Assembly: GCA_003601795.1 (NCBI GenBank)
Contig: PIXU01000032.1
Span: 1-12,871, forward strand
DNA from: Candidatus Methanophagales archaeon
GTDB taxonomy: Archaea; Halobacteriota; Syntropharchaeia; Alkanophagales; Methanospirareceae
Direction of reading: 5' to 3'
Length of the DNA: 12,871 nucleotides
In this document: piece by piece, positions 1 through 5,434 of the stretch
How the letters are laid out: each line of letters opens with the position of its first letter
Position numbering within the stretch: the stretch's first letter is position 1
Notes under the pieces: model-generated
Told to the model about the DNA's origin: nothing
Seen by the model: only the letters and a program-made list of their open reading frames with translations
The model's database searches: none
Position numbers and translations under genes: made by a program

Positions 1-119
1 TACACATATTGAAGATTAGGGAGAAAACACAATTCGCAGAAATACCCAAAAAATCAAGGAAACTTATAGAAAAATTGGAATATGTACTACCTGAAGAACC
101 TATTACGAAAAAAGGTTAA
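1..119 (+). CDS. 3' end of an unidentified protein gene (partial)
   Basis: An open frame enters the window at base 3 and ends with TAA at 117-119, giving the last 38 residues of a protein. The tail is lysine- and glutamate-rich and ends PEEPITKKG. It contains a probable amphipathic helix (SRKLIEKLEYVL) but no motif that I can assign to a family. Reading without a stop across the window edge, with charged, protein-like composition, supports a real C-terminus, but the stretch is short. It runs towards the tRNA-Trp gene, which is transcribed the other way, so the two transcripts converge. Confidence 0.45.
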   Translation, partial: HILKIREKTQFAEIPKKSRKLIEKLEYVLPEEPITKKG

Positions 120-342
120 AGTTACAGTTCTATATGCTATCATGAACCAGGTGTCATATGACACAAAGGTTATTTTATGAAAATGTCTTTATCAACACCT
201 GTCATTTGCTCGTTTATACATTTTAATGTATACCTACTTATAAATGTTTATGCATTTTAATGTATGCATCCATACACCTATTATTTTTCACTTCTCTAAT
301 TCCCAAAGCGGCACTCATCGCATTTGTTCACAAAAAATTAAA
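120..342. repeat. Non-coding convergent gap with clustered inverted repeats
   Basis: I see no gene in this gap. It contains a perfect 14-bp palindrome GTGTCATATGACAC at 151-164. Flanking AACC (145-148) and GGTT (168-171) extend it into a larger imperfect stem. A perfect inverted repeat TATACATT-TT-AATGTATA lies at 215-232. A near copy with core GCATTTTAATGTATG starts at 249, 34 bp further on, about three helical turns. TGTATG (261-266) can also pair with CATACA (271-276). The 145-171 hairpin lies about 25 bases past the stop of the upstream gene and could end its transcript. The two TACATTTTAATGTA boxes look more like paired protein-binding sites, yet no gene start lies beside them. Confidence 0.5.
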
Positions 343-416
343 TGGGGTCGGTGCGATTTGAACGCACGATCGGCGAGTCTGGAGCCCGCTGCCCTTCCGG
401 ACTAGGCCACGACCCC
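343..416 (-). tRNA. tRNA-Trp (anticodon CCA), no intron
   Basis: The reverse strand folds into a complete cloverleaf. The acceptor stem is GGGGUCG/CGACCCC, the D stem GCCU/GGGC, and the anticodon stem GCGGG/CUCGC carries loop CUCCAGA. The T arm is GUGCG-UUCAAAU-CGCAC and the discriminator base is A. The loop places CCA at positions 34-36, the tryptophan anticodon. The 3' CCA end is not encoded. Many euryarchaeal tRNA-Trp genes carry an intron after position 37; here the loop and stem are continuous, so there is none. It lies downstream of the DUF763 gene on the same strand but has its own TATA-like sequence. Confidence 0.95.
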
Positions 417-432
417 TACGTTCTATGTCCTG

Positions 433-456
433 TATTTATAAAAGGATATATACAAT
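433..456 (-). promoter_or_regulatory. Candidate TATA promoter of tRNA-Trp
   Basis: On the minus strand this stretch reads ATTGTATATATCC followed by TTTTATAAATA, giving two overlapping TATA-like boxes. The distal box, centred near 451, would start transcription about 9 bases before the mature tRNA 5' end. The proximal box, near 438, would start it inside the tRNA, so the distal one fits better. It overlaps the stop region of the DUF763 gene (stop at 458-460). Confidence 0.4.
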
Positions 457-457
457 A

Positions 458-1579
458 TTAATAAATATTCTTCATCTTCGTTCTCGCTTCTTTCACGACA
501 TTGCTCAATATCTCCGTCGTTTCGTCCATCGTGCGTCTATCCACCGGGTAGGGCACGCCGTCCTTCCCGCCGAAGGCAAACGAGAACTTAACTGGGTCCC
601 GCCAGCTCGCGGGTTCGCCGTAAATCAACTCAGAGACAAGCGCTAAAGCGCGTACGGTCGCAGGTCCAACCCCGCGTATGTACAAGAACTGCTCGTAATT
701 CTCCGGCTGGGTATCGTATGCCACACGAAGCGCATCCCAGTTCACTCGCCTCGGCAACCGGTACACCAATTCCCGCGACCTCTCATCCTCAACTTTTGCC
801 GCAGCGTCTGAGCTCAAAACGTTATCGAAATTGAAAAGCGTCTTTTGTCCTTTCTCTATTATCCTTCTTCTGCCGCCGCCAAGCGATTTATAAAGTCGCT
901 CTAATTCACCCGGTGCCGTATTAGCAAGGTCAACGGACATTCCCCGGCAACCTCTGCTCTTCTTTGCCGTCATGTCCAGCACGTTCTCGTGCAGCACGCC
1001 GACAATCCCCTGGTGTGGCTCTTCATCATACCTTTCCACCGAAGAAGAGAGCCAATGGTACCTTCTTGCATACCGGTTGCGGGGATTCATTCCCTGCTGA
1101 ATCACTGCCCATTCGCCCTTCTCGGAGATGACCATCGAATGATGGTAGAGCTGGTAGTTATCCTGGACGCACGCATTATCCACCTTTGCAGATATTCTGC
1201 TTGCGTATTTTAACTCTTCTATCTTCCTATCACCAAGTTTCAGCTTCTCGGCTATCGAATCAATATCCGACAACGTATTCCTCGAGGCTTTTCCCTTGCC
1301 CCCTGCAATACCCATACCAAACTCTTCCGGATCTATAACGGATTTCAAAACGCCGCACACGACGGTCGTGGTCCCGCTGCTGTGCCAGTCATAAGCTAAC
1401 GCGCACGATAGAGATTGAAACCAGAGCGGGTCCGCTAATTTCTTTATTGCTCCATCCACGCCATATTCATCTACTATCGTCTTGAACATAGCATAAGCCA
1501 GGCTTTTCATCCGTTTTACCAGCCAGTAGGGTGCTGTTCCGCCATGCAGCGGCAAATCTACCACGCCCGACCTGTTCAT
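458..1579 (-). CDS. DUF763 family protein
   Basis: This 373-residue protein opens with NRSGVVDLPLHGG, matching the usual start of the DUF763 family (COG1415), a conserved archaeal and bacterial family of unknown function and similar length. Conserved-looking blocks are DWHSSGTTT (64-72), the aromatic and polar run QDNYQLYHHSM (139-149), and a helix-hairpin-helix-like segment IRGVGPATVRALALVSELIY (301-320). The last suggests nucleic acid contact, but this is inference. The frame stays open upstream to 1681, but those 34 extra codons lie over the end of the eL15 gene in another frame and do not resemble the family. I therefore chose the ATG at 1577-1579, 7 bases after the eL15 stop. The tight spacing implies co-transcription with eL15. 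Confidence 0.88.
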   Translation of the reverse strand: MNRSGVVDLPLHGGTAPYWLVKRMKSLAYAMFKTIVDEYGVDGAIKKLADPLWFQSLSCALAYDWHSSGTTTVVCGVLKSVIDPEEFGMGIAGGKGKASRNTLSDIDSIAEKLKLGDRKIEELKYASRISAKVDNACVQDNYQLYHHSMVISEKGEWAVIQQGMNPRNRYARRYHWLSSSVERYDEEPHQGIVGVLHENVLDMTAKKSRGCRGMSVDLANTAPGELERLYKSLGGGRRRIIEKGQKTLFNFDNVLSSDAAAKVEDERSRELVYRLPRRVNWDALRVAYDTQPENYEQFLYIRGVGPATVRALALVSELIYGEPASWRDPVKFSFAFGGKDGVPYPVDRRTMDETTEILSNVVKEARTKMKNIY

Positions 1580-1586
1580 GCTCGAT

Positions 1587-2114
1587 TTAAACCAAACCTC
1601 TTCCTTTTTTACCTGCTGAGGTCTTCCCTCTGAAAACTCGCCCCTTATGCTTTCGACTGCAAATCCAGTTAAGGTTCTCATCAGCCGCTATCACGGGATT
1701 TGCCGGTTCAACGAGGATTATTTCATACCATTTCCTTTTCCCGTCCTCGGCTACCCAATACGAATTAAGAACCTCCATATTTGGATATTTTCTCGCCGCT
1801 CGTTCCTCAGCAATTCGCTGTAAGCTCTTCCCTGGCGTTATTTTGTGCACGCCCATTCGTTTTGGTCTTCTTCCGTGTTTTGGTCTTGTCTTCCTTCTTC
1901 CGCCACGCCGTACCTTTGCCCTCACCACGATGATGCCCTGTTTCGCTTTATACCCTAAAGAGCGTGCACGGTCCAACCGTGTCGGCCTTCCTATCCGTAC
2001 AACCGCGGGTTCTCGCCTCCAGCTCATCAACCTACTTTGCCTGAGTTCGTCCACGTAAGAAGCGTCTGGTCTCTTCCACGCATCGCTTATGAATCCATAT
2101 GAGGACTTAGCCAT
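1587..2114 (-). CDS. rpl15e: Large-subunit ribosomal protein eL15 (L15e)
   Basis: This 175-residue, arginine/lysine-rich protein binds 23S rRNA in the archaeal large ribosomal subunit. Family hallmarks are RPTRLDRARSLGYKAKQG (44-60), the basic RRGGRRKTRPKHGRRPKRMG stretch (69-88), RKYPNMEVLNSYWV (108-121), KWYEIILVE and the C-terminal GRVFRGKTSAGKKGRGL. Homologues usually run about 15-20 residues further past GRG(L/M) with another basic tail; here the stop follows GRGLV, so the tail is missing. The ATG start is preceded by a strong Shine-Dalgarno AAGGAGAA (2122-2128 on the complement) 8 bases upstream. It is the first gene of a leftward unit with the DUF763 gene and diverges from the LSm cluster. 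Confidence 0.96.
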   Translation of the reverse strand: MAKSSYGFISDAWKRPDASYVDELRQSRLMSWRREPAVVRIGRPTRLDRARSLGYKAKQGIIVVRAKVRRGGRRKTRPKHGRRPKRMGVHKITPGKSLQRIAEERAARKYPNMEVLNSYWVAEDGKRKWYEIILVEPANPVIAADENLNWICSRKHKGRVFRGKTSAGKKGRGLV

Positions 2115-2161
2115 TTTCGTTTCTCCTTGAAATTGATTATCTGTTACAATGAATGAATGAG

Positions 2162-2180
2162 AATAAATAAATATAGTAAG
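2162..2180 (-). promoter_or_regulatory. Candidate TATA promoter of eL15/DUF763 unit
   Basis: The complement reads ACTATATTTATTTAT, a TATA-like box centred near 2170. It would place the transcript start near 2144, leaving a leader of about 30 bases that contains the AAGGAG ribosome-binding site of eL15. Confidence 0.4.
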
Positions 2181-2232
2181 AGCAATAAATAAAGTATAGG
2201 TTATCTCTTTATGCTATCCAAAGCATTTTTAA

Positions 2233-2243
2233 CTTATAAAATA
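2233..2243 (+). promoter_or_regulatory. Candidate TATA promoter of the LSm-eL37 cluster
   Basis: CTTATAAAATA is a good archaeal TATA box centred near 2238. Transcription would begin near 2263, about 34 bases before the LSm ATG, leaving room for the GGAG ribosome-binding site at 2287-2290. The region between 2115 and 2296 therefore holds two divergent promoters and no gene. Confidence 0.5.
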
Positions 2244-2296
2244 CGGATGATATCAAGTATAAGCAAGTAGCACAGTAAAAAGAAAAGGAGAGAGTG

Positions 2297-2626
2297 ATGG
2301 ACATGGTGGATAGGCTTAAGCCGCTGGACATATTAAACAAATCGTTAAAGTCCCCGGTTATAGTGAAAATAAGAGGTGGCAGGGAATTTCGAGGTGTATT
2401 AGACGGATACGACCTGCACATGAACCTGGTATTACGTGATGCAGAAGAGTTGGATAGCGACACCTCAGTCAAGAGCATTATGGGCGAAATTCTGGTGCGA
2501 GGCGATAACGTGGTGTACGTTTCGCCAACCGTACAGAAGGAGACGGAAAAAGACAAGGGGGAGGGTAAAGGTAAAGGTAAGGGCAGAAGCGAGGCTGAAG
2601 GAACAGGAGAGAAAGGAACATGGTAA
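2297..2626 (+). CDS. Archaeal LSm (Sm-like) RNA-binding protein with long charged tail
   Basis: LSm proteins form rings that bind U-rich RNA. The Sm1 motif is visible at about residues 18-48 (KSPVIVKIRGGREFRGVLDG, then DLHMNLVLRDAEE). The Sm2 motif is at about 65-75 (ILVRGDNVVYV). The core ends near residue 77, the usual length of archaeal LSm proteins. Another 32 residues follow, very rich in Lys, Glu and Gly (KGEGKGKGKGR), partly encoded by GGTAAA hexamer repeats; this tail is unusual. The ATG at 2297 is chosen because GGAG (2287-2290) sits 6 bases upstream; a GTG at 2294 is too close. The stop overlaps the start of eL37, an arrangement conserved in archaea. Confidence 0.95.
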   Translation: MDMVDRLKPLDILNKSLKSPVIVKIRGGREFRGVLDGYDLHMNLVLRDAEELDSDTSVKSIMGEILVRGDNVVYVSPTVQKETEKDKGEGKGKGKGRSEAEGTGEKGTW

Positions 2627-2790
2627 AAGGCACAGCTTCTTTTGGCAAAAAGCAGAAGAGGTCGCACATAAGATGCCGCAGATGCGGTAGTCGCTCTTTT
2701 AGTCTGCATGCGAAGTACTGCGTGGCATGCGGGTTTGGAAGATCAAAGAAAATGAGGAAGGTATATGGCTGGAAGAAAAAGAAGCCATGA
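2620..2790 (+). CDS. rpl37e: Large-subunit ribosomal protein eL37 (L37e)
   Basis: This 56-residue zinc-ribbon protein of the archaeal large ribosomal subunit begins MVKGTASFGKKQKRSHIRC, typical of the family. The four zinc cysteines are C19, C22, C34 and C37 (C-x2-C-x11-C-x2-C), followed by the basic tail GFGRSKKMRKVYGWKKKKP. Its ATG lies inside the last codons of the LSm gene, so the two overlap by 7 bases and are probably translationally coupled. A weak AAAGGA precedes the start. The LSm-eL37 pair is a well-known archaeal gene neighbourhood. Confidence 0.97.
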   Translation: MVKGTASFGKKQKRSHIRCRRCGSRSFSLHAKYCVACGFGRSKKMRKVYGWKKKKP

Positions 2791-2821
2791 ATCGAAAAAG
2801 AATAGCTACCGTCTCAAGGCG

Positions 2822-2909
2822 GCCGAGGTAGCTTAGCGGACAAAAGCGCCGGCCTTGAGAGCCGGTGTCCCTTTATCGGGACACAAGGGTTCAAATCCCT
2901 TCCTCGGCG
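2822..2909 (+). tRNA. tRNA-Ser (anticodon UGA)
   Basis: A complete class II cloverleaf is present. The acceptor stem is GCCGAGG/CCUCGGC with discriminator G, the D stem is GCUU/AAGC, and the anticodon stem CCGGC/GCCGG carries loop CUUGAGA, giving anticodon UGA. The long variable arm UGUCCC-UUUAUC-GGGACA is the serine type. The T arm is AAGGG-UUCAAAU-CCCUU. CCA is not encoded. It lies 31 bases after the eL37 stop and 17 bases before the aIF2 beta start on the same strand, so it may be processed from the same transcript. Confidence 0.95.
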
Positions 2910-2926
2910 TTTAATTTAACAACAAA

Positions 2927-3352
2927 ATGGAAGAATACAAATATGAGGATTTATTGGACCGCGCTCTGAAGCAACTACCGAGTACAACGACTGCGGAATC
3001 GCGTTTTGTTATACCCGAGCTAAGGGTGTTTATAGAGGGGAAGACCACGATATTCGATAATTTTGATGCTGTTTGCAGCTATATAAATCGTGAGGCGGAA
3101 CACGTGATAAAATTCCTGCTGAACGAATTGGGCACCGCAGGCAAGGTAGAGGGGAGCAGGGTGATTTTTCAGGGGCGATTTTCGAAAAAGGACGTTGAGC
3201 GTCAACTTATGCGATACATGGATGAATATGTGATATGTGGCGAGTGCAAAAAGCCAGACACGCATATTATAAAAATGGACCGCGTGTGGGTGCTGAAATG
3301 TGATGCGTGCGGTGCGATTCGCCCTATTATGAAAAGAAAAAGAGGGAAATAA
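2927..3352 (+). CDS. eif2b: Translation initiation factor aIF2 subunit beta
   Basis: This 141-residue protein is the beta subunit of the aIF2 heterotrimer that carries initiator tRNA to the small ribosomal subunit. It shows the family order: an N-terminal helix for the gamma-subunit contact (YEDLLDRALKQLP), a central alpha/beta domain with NREAEHVIKFLLNELGTAG (54-72) and FQGRFSKKDVE (81-91), and a C-terminal zinc ribbon with C104, C107, C125 and C128. Length is normal for archaea. No Shine-Dalgarno is visible before the ATG, which follows the tRNA-Ser by 17 bases, so RNase Z cleavage of a common transcript would leave an almost leaderless mRNA (inference). Confidence 0.96.
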   Translation: MEEYKYEDLLDRALKQLPSTTTAESRFVIPELRVFIEGKTTIFDNFDAVCSYINREAEHVIKFLLNELGTAGKVEGSRVIFQGRFSKKDVERQLMRYMDEYVICGECKKPDTHIIKMDRVWVLKCDACGAIRPIMKRKRGK

Positions 3353-3470
3353 AATGGGTGTGAGGTCAATTAGCGGTTTAGCGGCTTAGCGGGTTAGATA
3401 GCCGAAAAAGCAAACCGTTAAATTTACACGAACTTATTTAAGGTTAACCTTCTCGACTTTTATTCTTTGT
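3353..3470. repeat. 8-bp tandem repeat inside a nested hairpin
   Basis: TTAGCGGT, TTAGCGGC and TTAGCGGG stand in tandem at 3370-3393, followed by a degenerate fourth copy. TAGCGGTTT (3371-3379) can pair with AAACCGTTA (3412-3420), and inside it CGGCT (3382-3386) pairs with AGCCG (3400-3404). A perfect 12-bp palindrome AAGGTTAACCTT lies at 3440-3451. The position just after the aIF2 beta stop suggests a transcript end structure; facing the convergent marker-12 gene, it may serve both strands. Confidence 0.45.
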
Positions 3471-3513
3471 CTGTGTTAATCTGCGTTAATCTGTGTCAAA
3501 AATATATTTTCTT
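3471..3513. repeat. Dispersed 10-bp-unit repeat, solitary right end
   Basis: The segment is built of the unit GTTAATCTGY repeated about every 10 bases and ends in an A/T-rich edge. Bases 3487-3513 match 4727-4753 with 3 differences in 27. It contains the stop codon (complement of 3496-3498) and the last few codons of the minus-strand gene to its right. Confidence 0.7.
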
Positions 3514-4488
3514 GTGGTTCTTCTCTACTTCTATACCTAAAATCCTTTTTGCACCGTAAAAGATATCCCTTGCAATTTCTGCACACCCTATCGCGGCACT
3601 ATACATAGTTATCGTTACTGCTTCGCTGTTTATGCCCAGGAGCTGGTCTATCCTCTGTTTTATTTCCTCTCTCTCACCCACAGAGCCCGTTAGGAAGATT
3701 TTATACTCTCTTGCATCTACGCCGCCGTAATCTGTCATGAGAACACGCATCGCTGCAATTTCCATCGCGGCAAACAAAGAGAGCGCATCCATAGCCAATT
3801 CCTCGTTTCCTGCGCTTCCGTTCGTCCAGTTCTTACGCAGGACACCGGAATTTGAAAATGCTTCGTTTGCCGTTATCCGCCCCTCGTCGATTTCTCTTAA
3901 CCTCTGTAGGTCAATTGGACCTTGATACAATCCTGGCGAGCCCAAACACGCATCTATTGCTCCTATTATTTTTCCCTCCGCTACCGACATCGTAACGGTG
4001 TTAGAGCTGATGTCAGCGAAAATGAAGTTCTCAAATCCCTTTTTATATATGTGGTATGCAACGCCCACCTTTTCCGGGCTTGCGCAATGCGAGAAGAACT
4101 TCATTCGGCGGTCTATTGTTTCGCTACCCGCATGAATCCCCGGTATCATTATCGTGGGTACGCCCGCTGCCAATATCGTATCAAACACCTTTGTCCCGCC
4201 GCCGACTTTTGCACCCGCGCCTTCTTCACTCTTCACGCCACGATTCCGCACCTTGTTAATGTCTTTTATCGCGGAAAAGCCATCGCCCATCGAATACGTC
4301 AGCGCAACCAGTTTTATTTCCTCTGTTTTTACCTCTAACCCCCTCTCTATCTCTCTTATAATTTCTTCAGTGTCAATCTCCGCTGCTTTTTTTCTTGATA
4401 ACTCAAAAACAGATGCTCTGCCCGCTTTTCCCTCATCCAACACGGCAAATCGTATTCCGACAGTCCCATGGTCTATTCCTACGAACAT
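3496..4488 (-). CDS. DUF1464 / methanogenesis marker 12-like ASKHA protein
   Basis: This 330-residue protein starts MFVGIDHGTVGIRFAVLDEG, a phosphate-1-type loop of the ASKHA (sugar kinase/actin/Hsp70) fold. It carries IFADISSNTVTMSVAEG (155-171) and KIFLTGSVGEREEIKQ in the second half, typical of the nucleotide-binding halves of that fold. It resembles methanogenesis marker protein 12 and the DUF1464 family (predicted kinases). The substrate is unknown, and marker 12 versus wider DUF1464 is from memory of the family. No Shine-Dalgarno is seen; a TATA-like TTAAATAAAAG in the adjacent repeat lies about 25 bases before the ATG, suggesting a leaderless mRNA. The last residues (KKIYF) and stop lie within a repeat end. 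Confidence 0.82.
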   Translation of the reverse strand: MFVGIDHGTVGIRFAVLDEGKAGRASVFELSRKKAAEIDTEEIIREIERGLEVKTEEIKLVALTYSMGDGFSAIKDINKVRNRGVKSEEGAGAKVGGGTKVFDTILAAGVPTIMIPGIHAGSETIDRRMKFFSHCASPEKVGVAYHIYKKGFENFIFADISSNTVTMSVAEGKIIGAIDACLGSPGLYQGPIDLQRLREIDEGRITANEAFSNSGVLRKNWTNGSAGNEELAMDALSLFAAMEIAAMRVLMTDYGGVDAREYKIFLTGSVGEREEIKQRIDQLLGINSEAVTITMYSAAIGCAEIARDIFYGAKRILGIEVEKNHKKIYF

Positions 4489-4502
4489 AAACCGTTCTTT
4501 AA

Positions 4503-4753
4503 CTTCCTTTTATTTAAGACACGGATTTACACGGATTTACGCAGATTTATTTTAGTTCAACCGTGTTGATTCTTATCATTAAGCCCTTTCAGGGCTTGCG
4601 GGGACGTGGGCAGAGCCCACGAGTGTCAATCTGCGTTAATCTGTGTCTAAAATCTGCGAACTCCGCGTTCTCTGCGGTAAATTTTGAAATGTGGCATTGG
4701 TATCGCTCGTTTCATCTTGTCGGTGCTAATCTGCGTCAATAATTTATTTTCTT
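4503..4753. repeat. MITE-like dispersed repeat with two-hairpin core
   Basis: The left arm (4513-4549) has three units ACACGGATTT/ACGCAGATTT. An inverted counterpart at 4624-4650 reads AATCTGCGTTAATCTGTGTC. Between them are two perfect hairpins: AAGCCCT-TTC-AGGGCTT (4581-4597) and CGTGGGC-AGA-GCCCACG (4605-4621). A further right-end copy closes the element at 4727-4753. Bases 4503-4527 match 9054-9078 with one difference, and 4727-4753 match 9091-9117 with three, so the edges are shared by an element elsewhere in the window. No reading frame is evident. It fills the whole gap between the UPF0179 and marker-12 genes. Confidence 0.7.
4507..4518 (-). promoter_or_regulatory. Candidate TATA promoter of DUF1464/marker-12 gene, inside the repeat
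   Basis: The complement reads CTTAAATAAAAG, centred about 25 bases before the ATG at 4488. That spacing predicts a transcript start at or near the start codon. The box is part of the repeat's conserved left edge. Confidence 0.4.
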
Positions 4754-5260
4754 CTTGCCTTCCCTCTTTACTTCCACCAATTTCAATCCCCGCTCTTTCA
4801 ACATTTTATCGTTACCCTGTGCATCGTCAATCACATCCAGAATTGTACATCTATCTCCTTCTTTTAGTCCTGCTGGATGGCATAAATTGCCTTCTTCGCA
4901 ATCCGCGACAGCAGGTTTGAAAACCATCTTAGCGCTTTTTAAAGCATGTTTCGCATTTATCGCCACTTTTAACGGCGGTTCTGTTACTTCTACCACACGC
5001 ACACCATCTTCATGAATGTAGCAATCGTGCTTTATTTCATCTCTTACGTGCTCTATCCTGTACCTTCTCCCAACCTCAAGGTTCGCACAGGATTTCTTTA
5101 ATTTACACGCTTCACATTTCTCCGGAAGCCCTAAAAATATGAACTCTTCACCTGCTTTCGCTAACTTTGCACCGACCAGTGTTACTCTCTTCTCTTTATC
5201 CACTTCTCTTTCCGCTTCGGCGTCTCCTTTTAACCTATCCCATAACCCATCCCCATTCAT
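4736..5260 (-). CDS. UPF0179 family protein
   Basis: This 174-residue protein (from the ATG at 5258-5260) belongs to the archaeal UPF0179 family of unknown function. The family body begins near residue 26 with RVTLVGAKLAKAGEEFIFLG and continues with NLEVGRRYRIEHVRDE (60-75), EDGVRVVEV (84-92) and CHPAGLKEGDR (127-137). Cysteines C49, C52, C58, C80, C121 and C127 are arranged like a metal or iron-sulfur site (C-x2-C-x5-C plus later Cys); this role is inference. The N-terminus is about 25 residues longer than usual, so an internal GTG near residue 20 may be the true start; an upstream GTG at 5269 is also possible. The stop falls in the repeat edge, giving the tail KKINY. Confidence 0.85.
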   Translation of the reverse strand: MNGDGLWDRLKGDAEAEREVDKEKRVTLVGAKLAKAGEEFIFLGLPEKCEACKLKKSCANLEVGRRYRIEHVRDEIKHDCYIHEDGVRVVEVTEPPLKVAINAKHALKSAKMVFKPAVADCEEGNLCHPAGLKEGDRCTILDVIDDAQGNDKMLKERGLKLVEVKREGKKKINY

Positions 5261-5286
5261 TTTAACCACAAGATTCCACTGATTTT

Positions 5287-5418
5287 CACAAGAAACCTTT
5301 TCTTAAAAAGAAAAGTTTTACCAACAACTTTTTTACCTTCGGTAAAAACCTTGACTAAAAACATTCTTGTTGTTTTCCTTTTAGCACAGGTTTTCTTTTT
5401 GTAAAAAAGAAAAAGTGT
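5287..5418. repeat. Cluster of three A/T-rich hairpins
   Basis: Three perfect hairpins follow each other: CTTTTCTT-AAA-AAGAAAAG (5297-5315), TTTTTACC-TTC-GGTAAAAA (5330-5348) and TTTTCTTTTT-GTA-AAAAAGAAAA (5391-5413). AACAAC (5323-5328) can also pair with GTTGTT (5369-5374) around the middle hairpin. The two outer hairpins are loosely similar in inverted orientation. The cluster sits between the end of the G1P dehydrogenase gene and the start of UPF0179, both on the minus strand. T-runs on that strand make it a plausible terminator region; a small repeat element is the alternative. Confidence 0.55.
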
Positions 5419-5434
5419 TGTGTAATCTCGTGGT

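Noticed and set aside
120..215. Small minus-strand gene in the convergent gap
   Set aside because: The only ATG-started frame that I found gives about 11 codons with no ribosome-binding site.
1580..1681. N-terminal extension of the DUF763 reading frame
   Set aside because: It overlaps the eL15 3' end in another frame, and the family start MNRSGVVDLPLHGG lies at 1579.
4154..4555. Open frames opposite the marker-12 gene
   Set aside because: They are antisense shadows of a well-supported gene and have no family resemblance.
3471..4753. CRISPR array
   Set aside because: The repeats are 10-bp units with no regular 25-40 bp repeats and unique spacers, and no cas gene is nearby.
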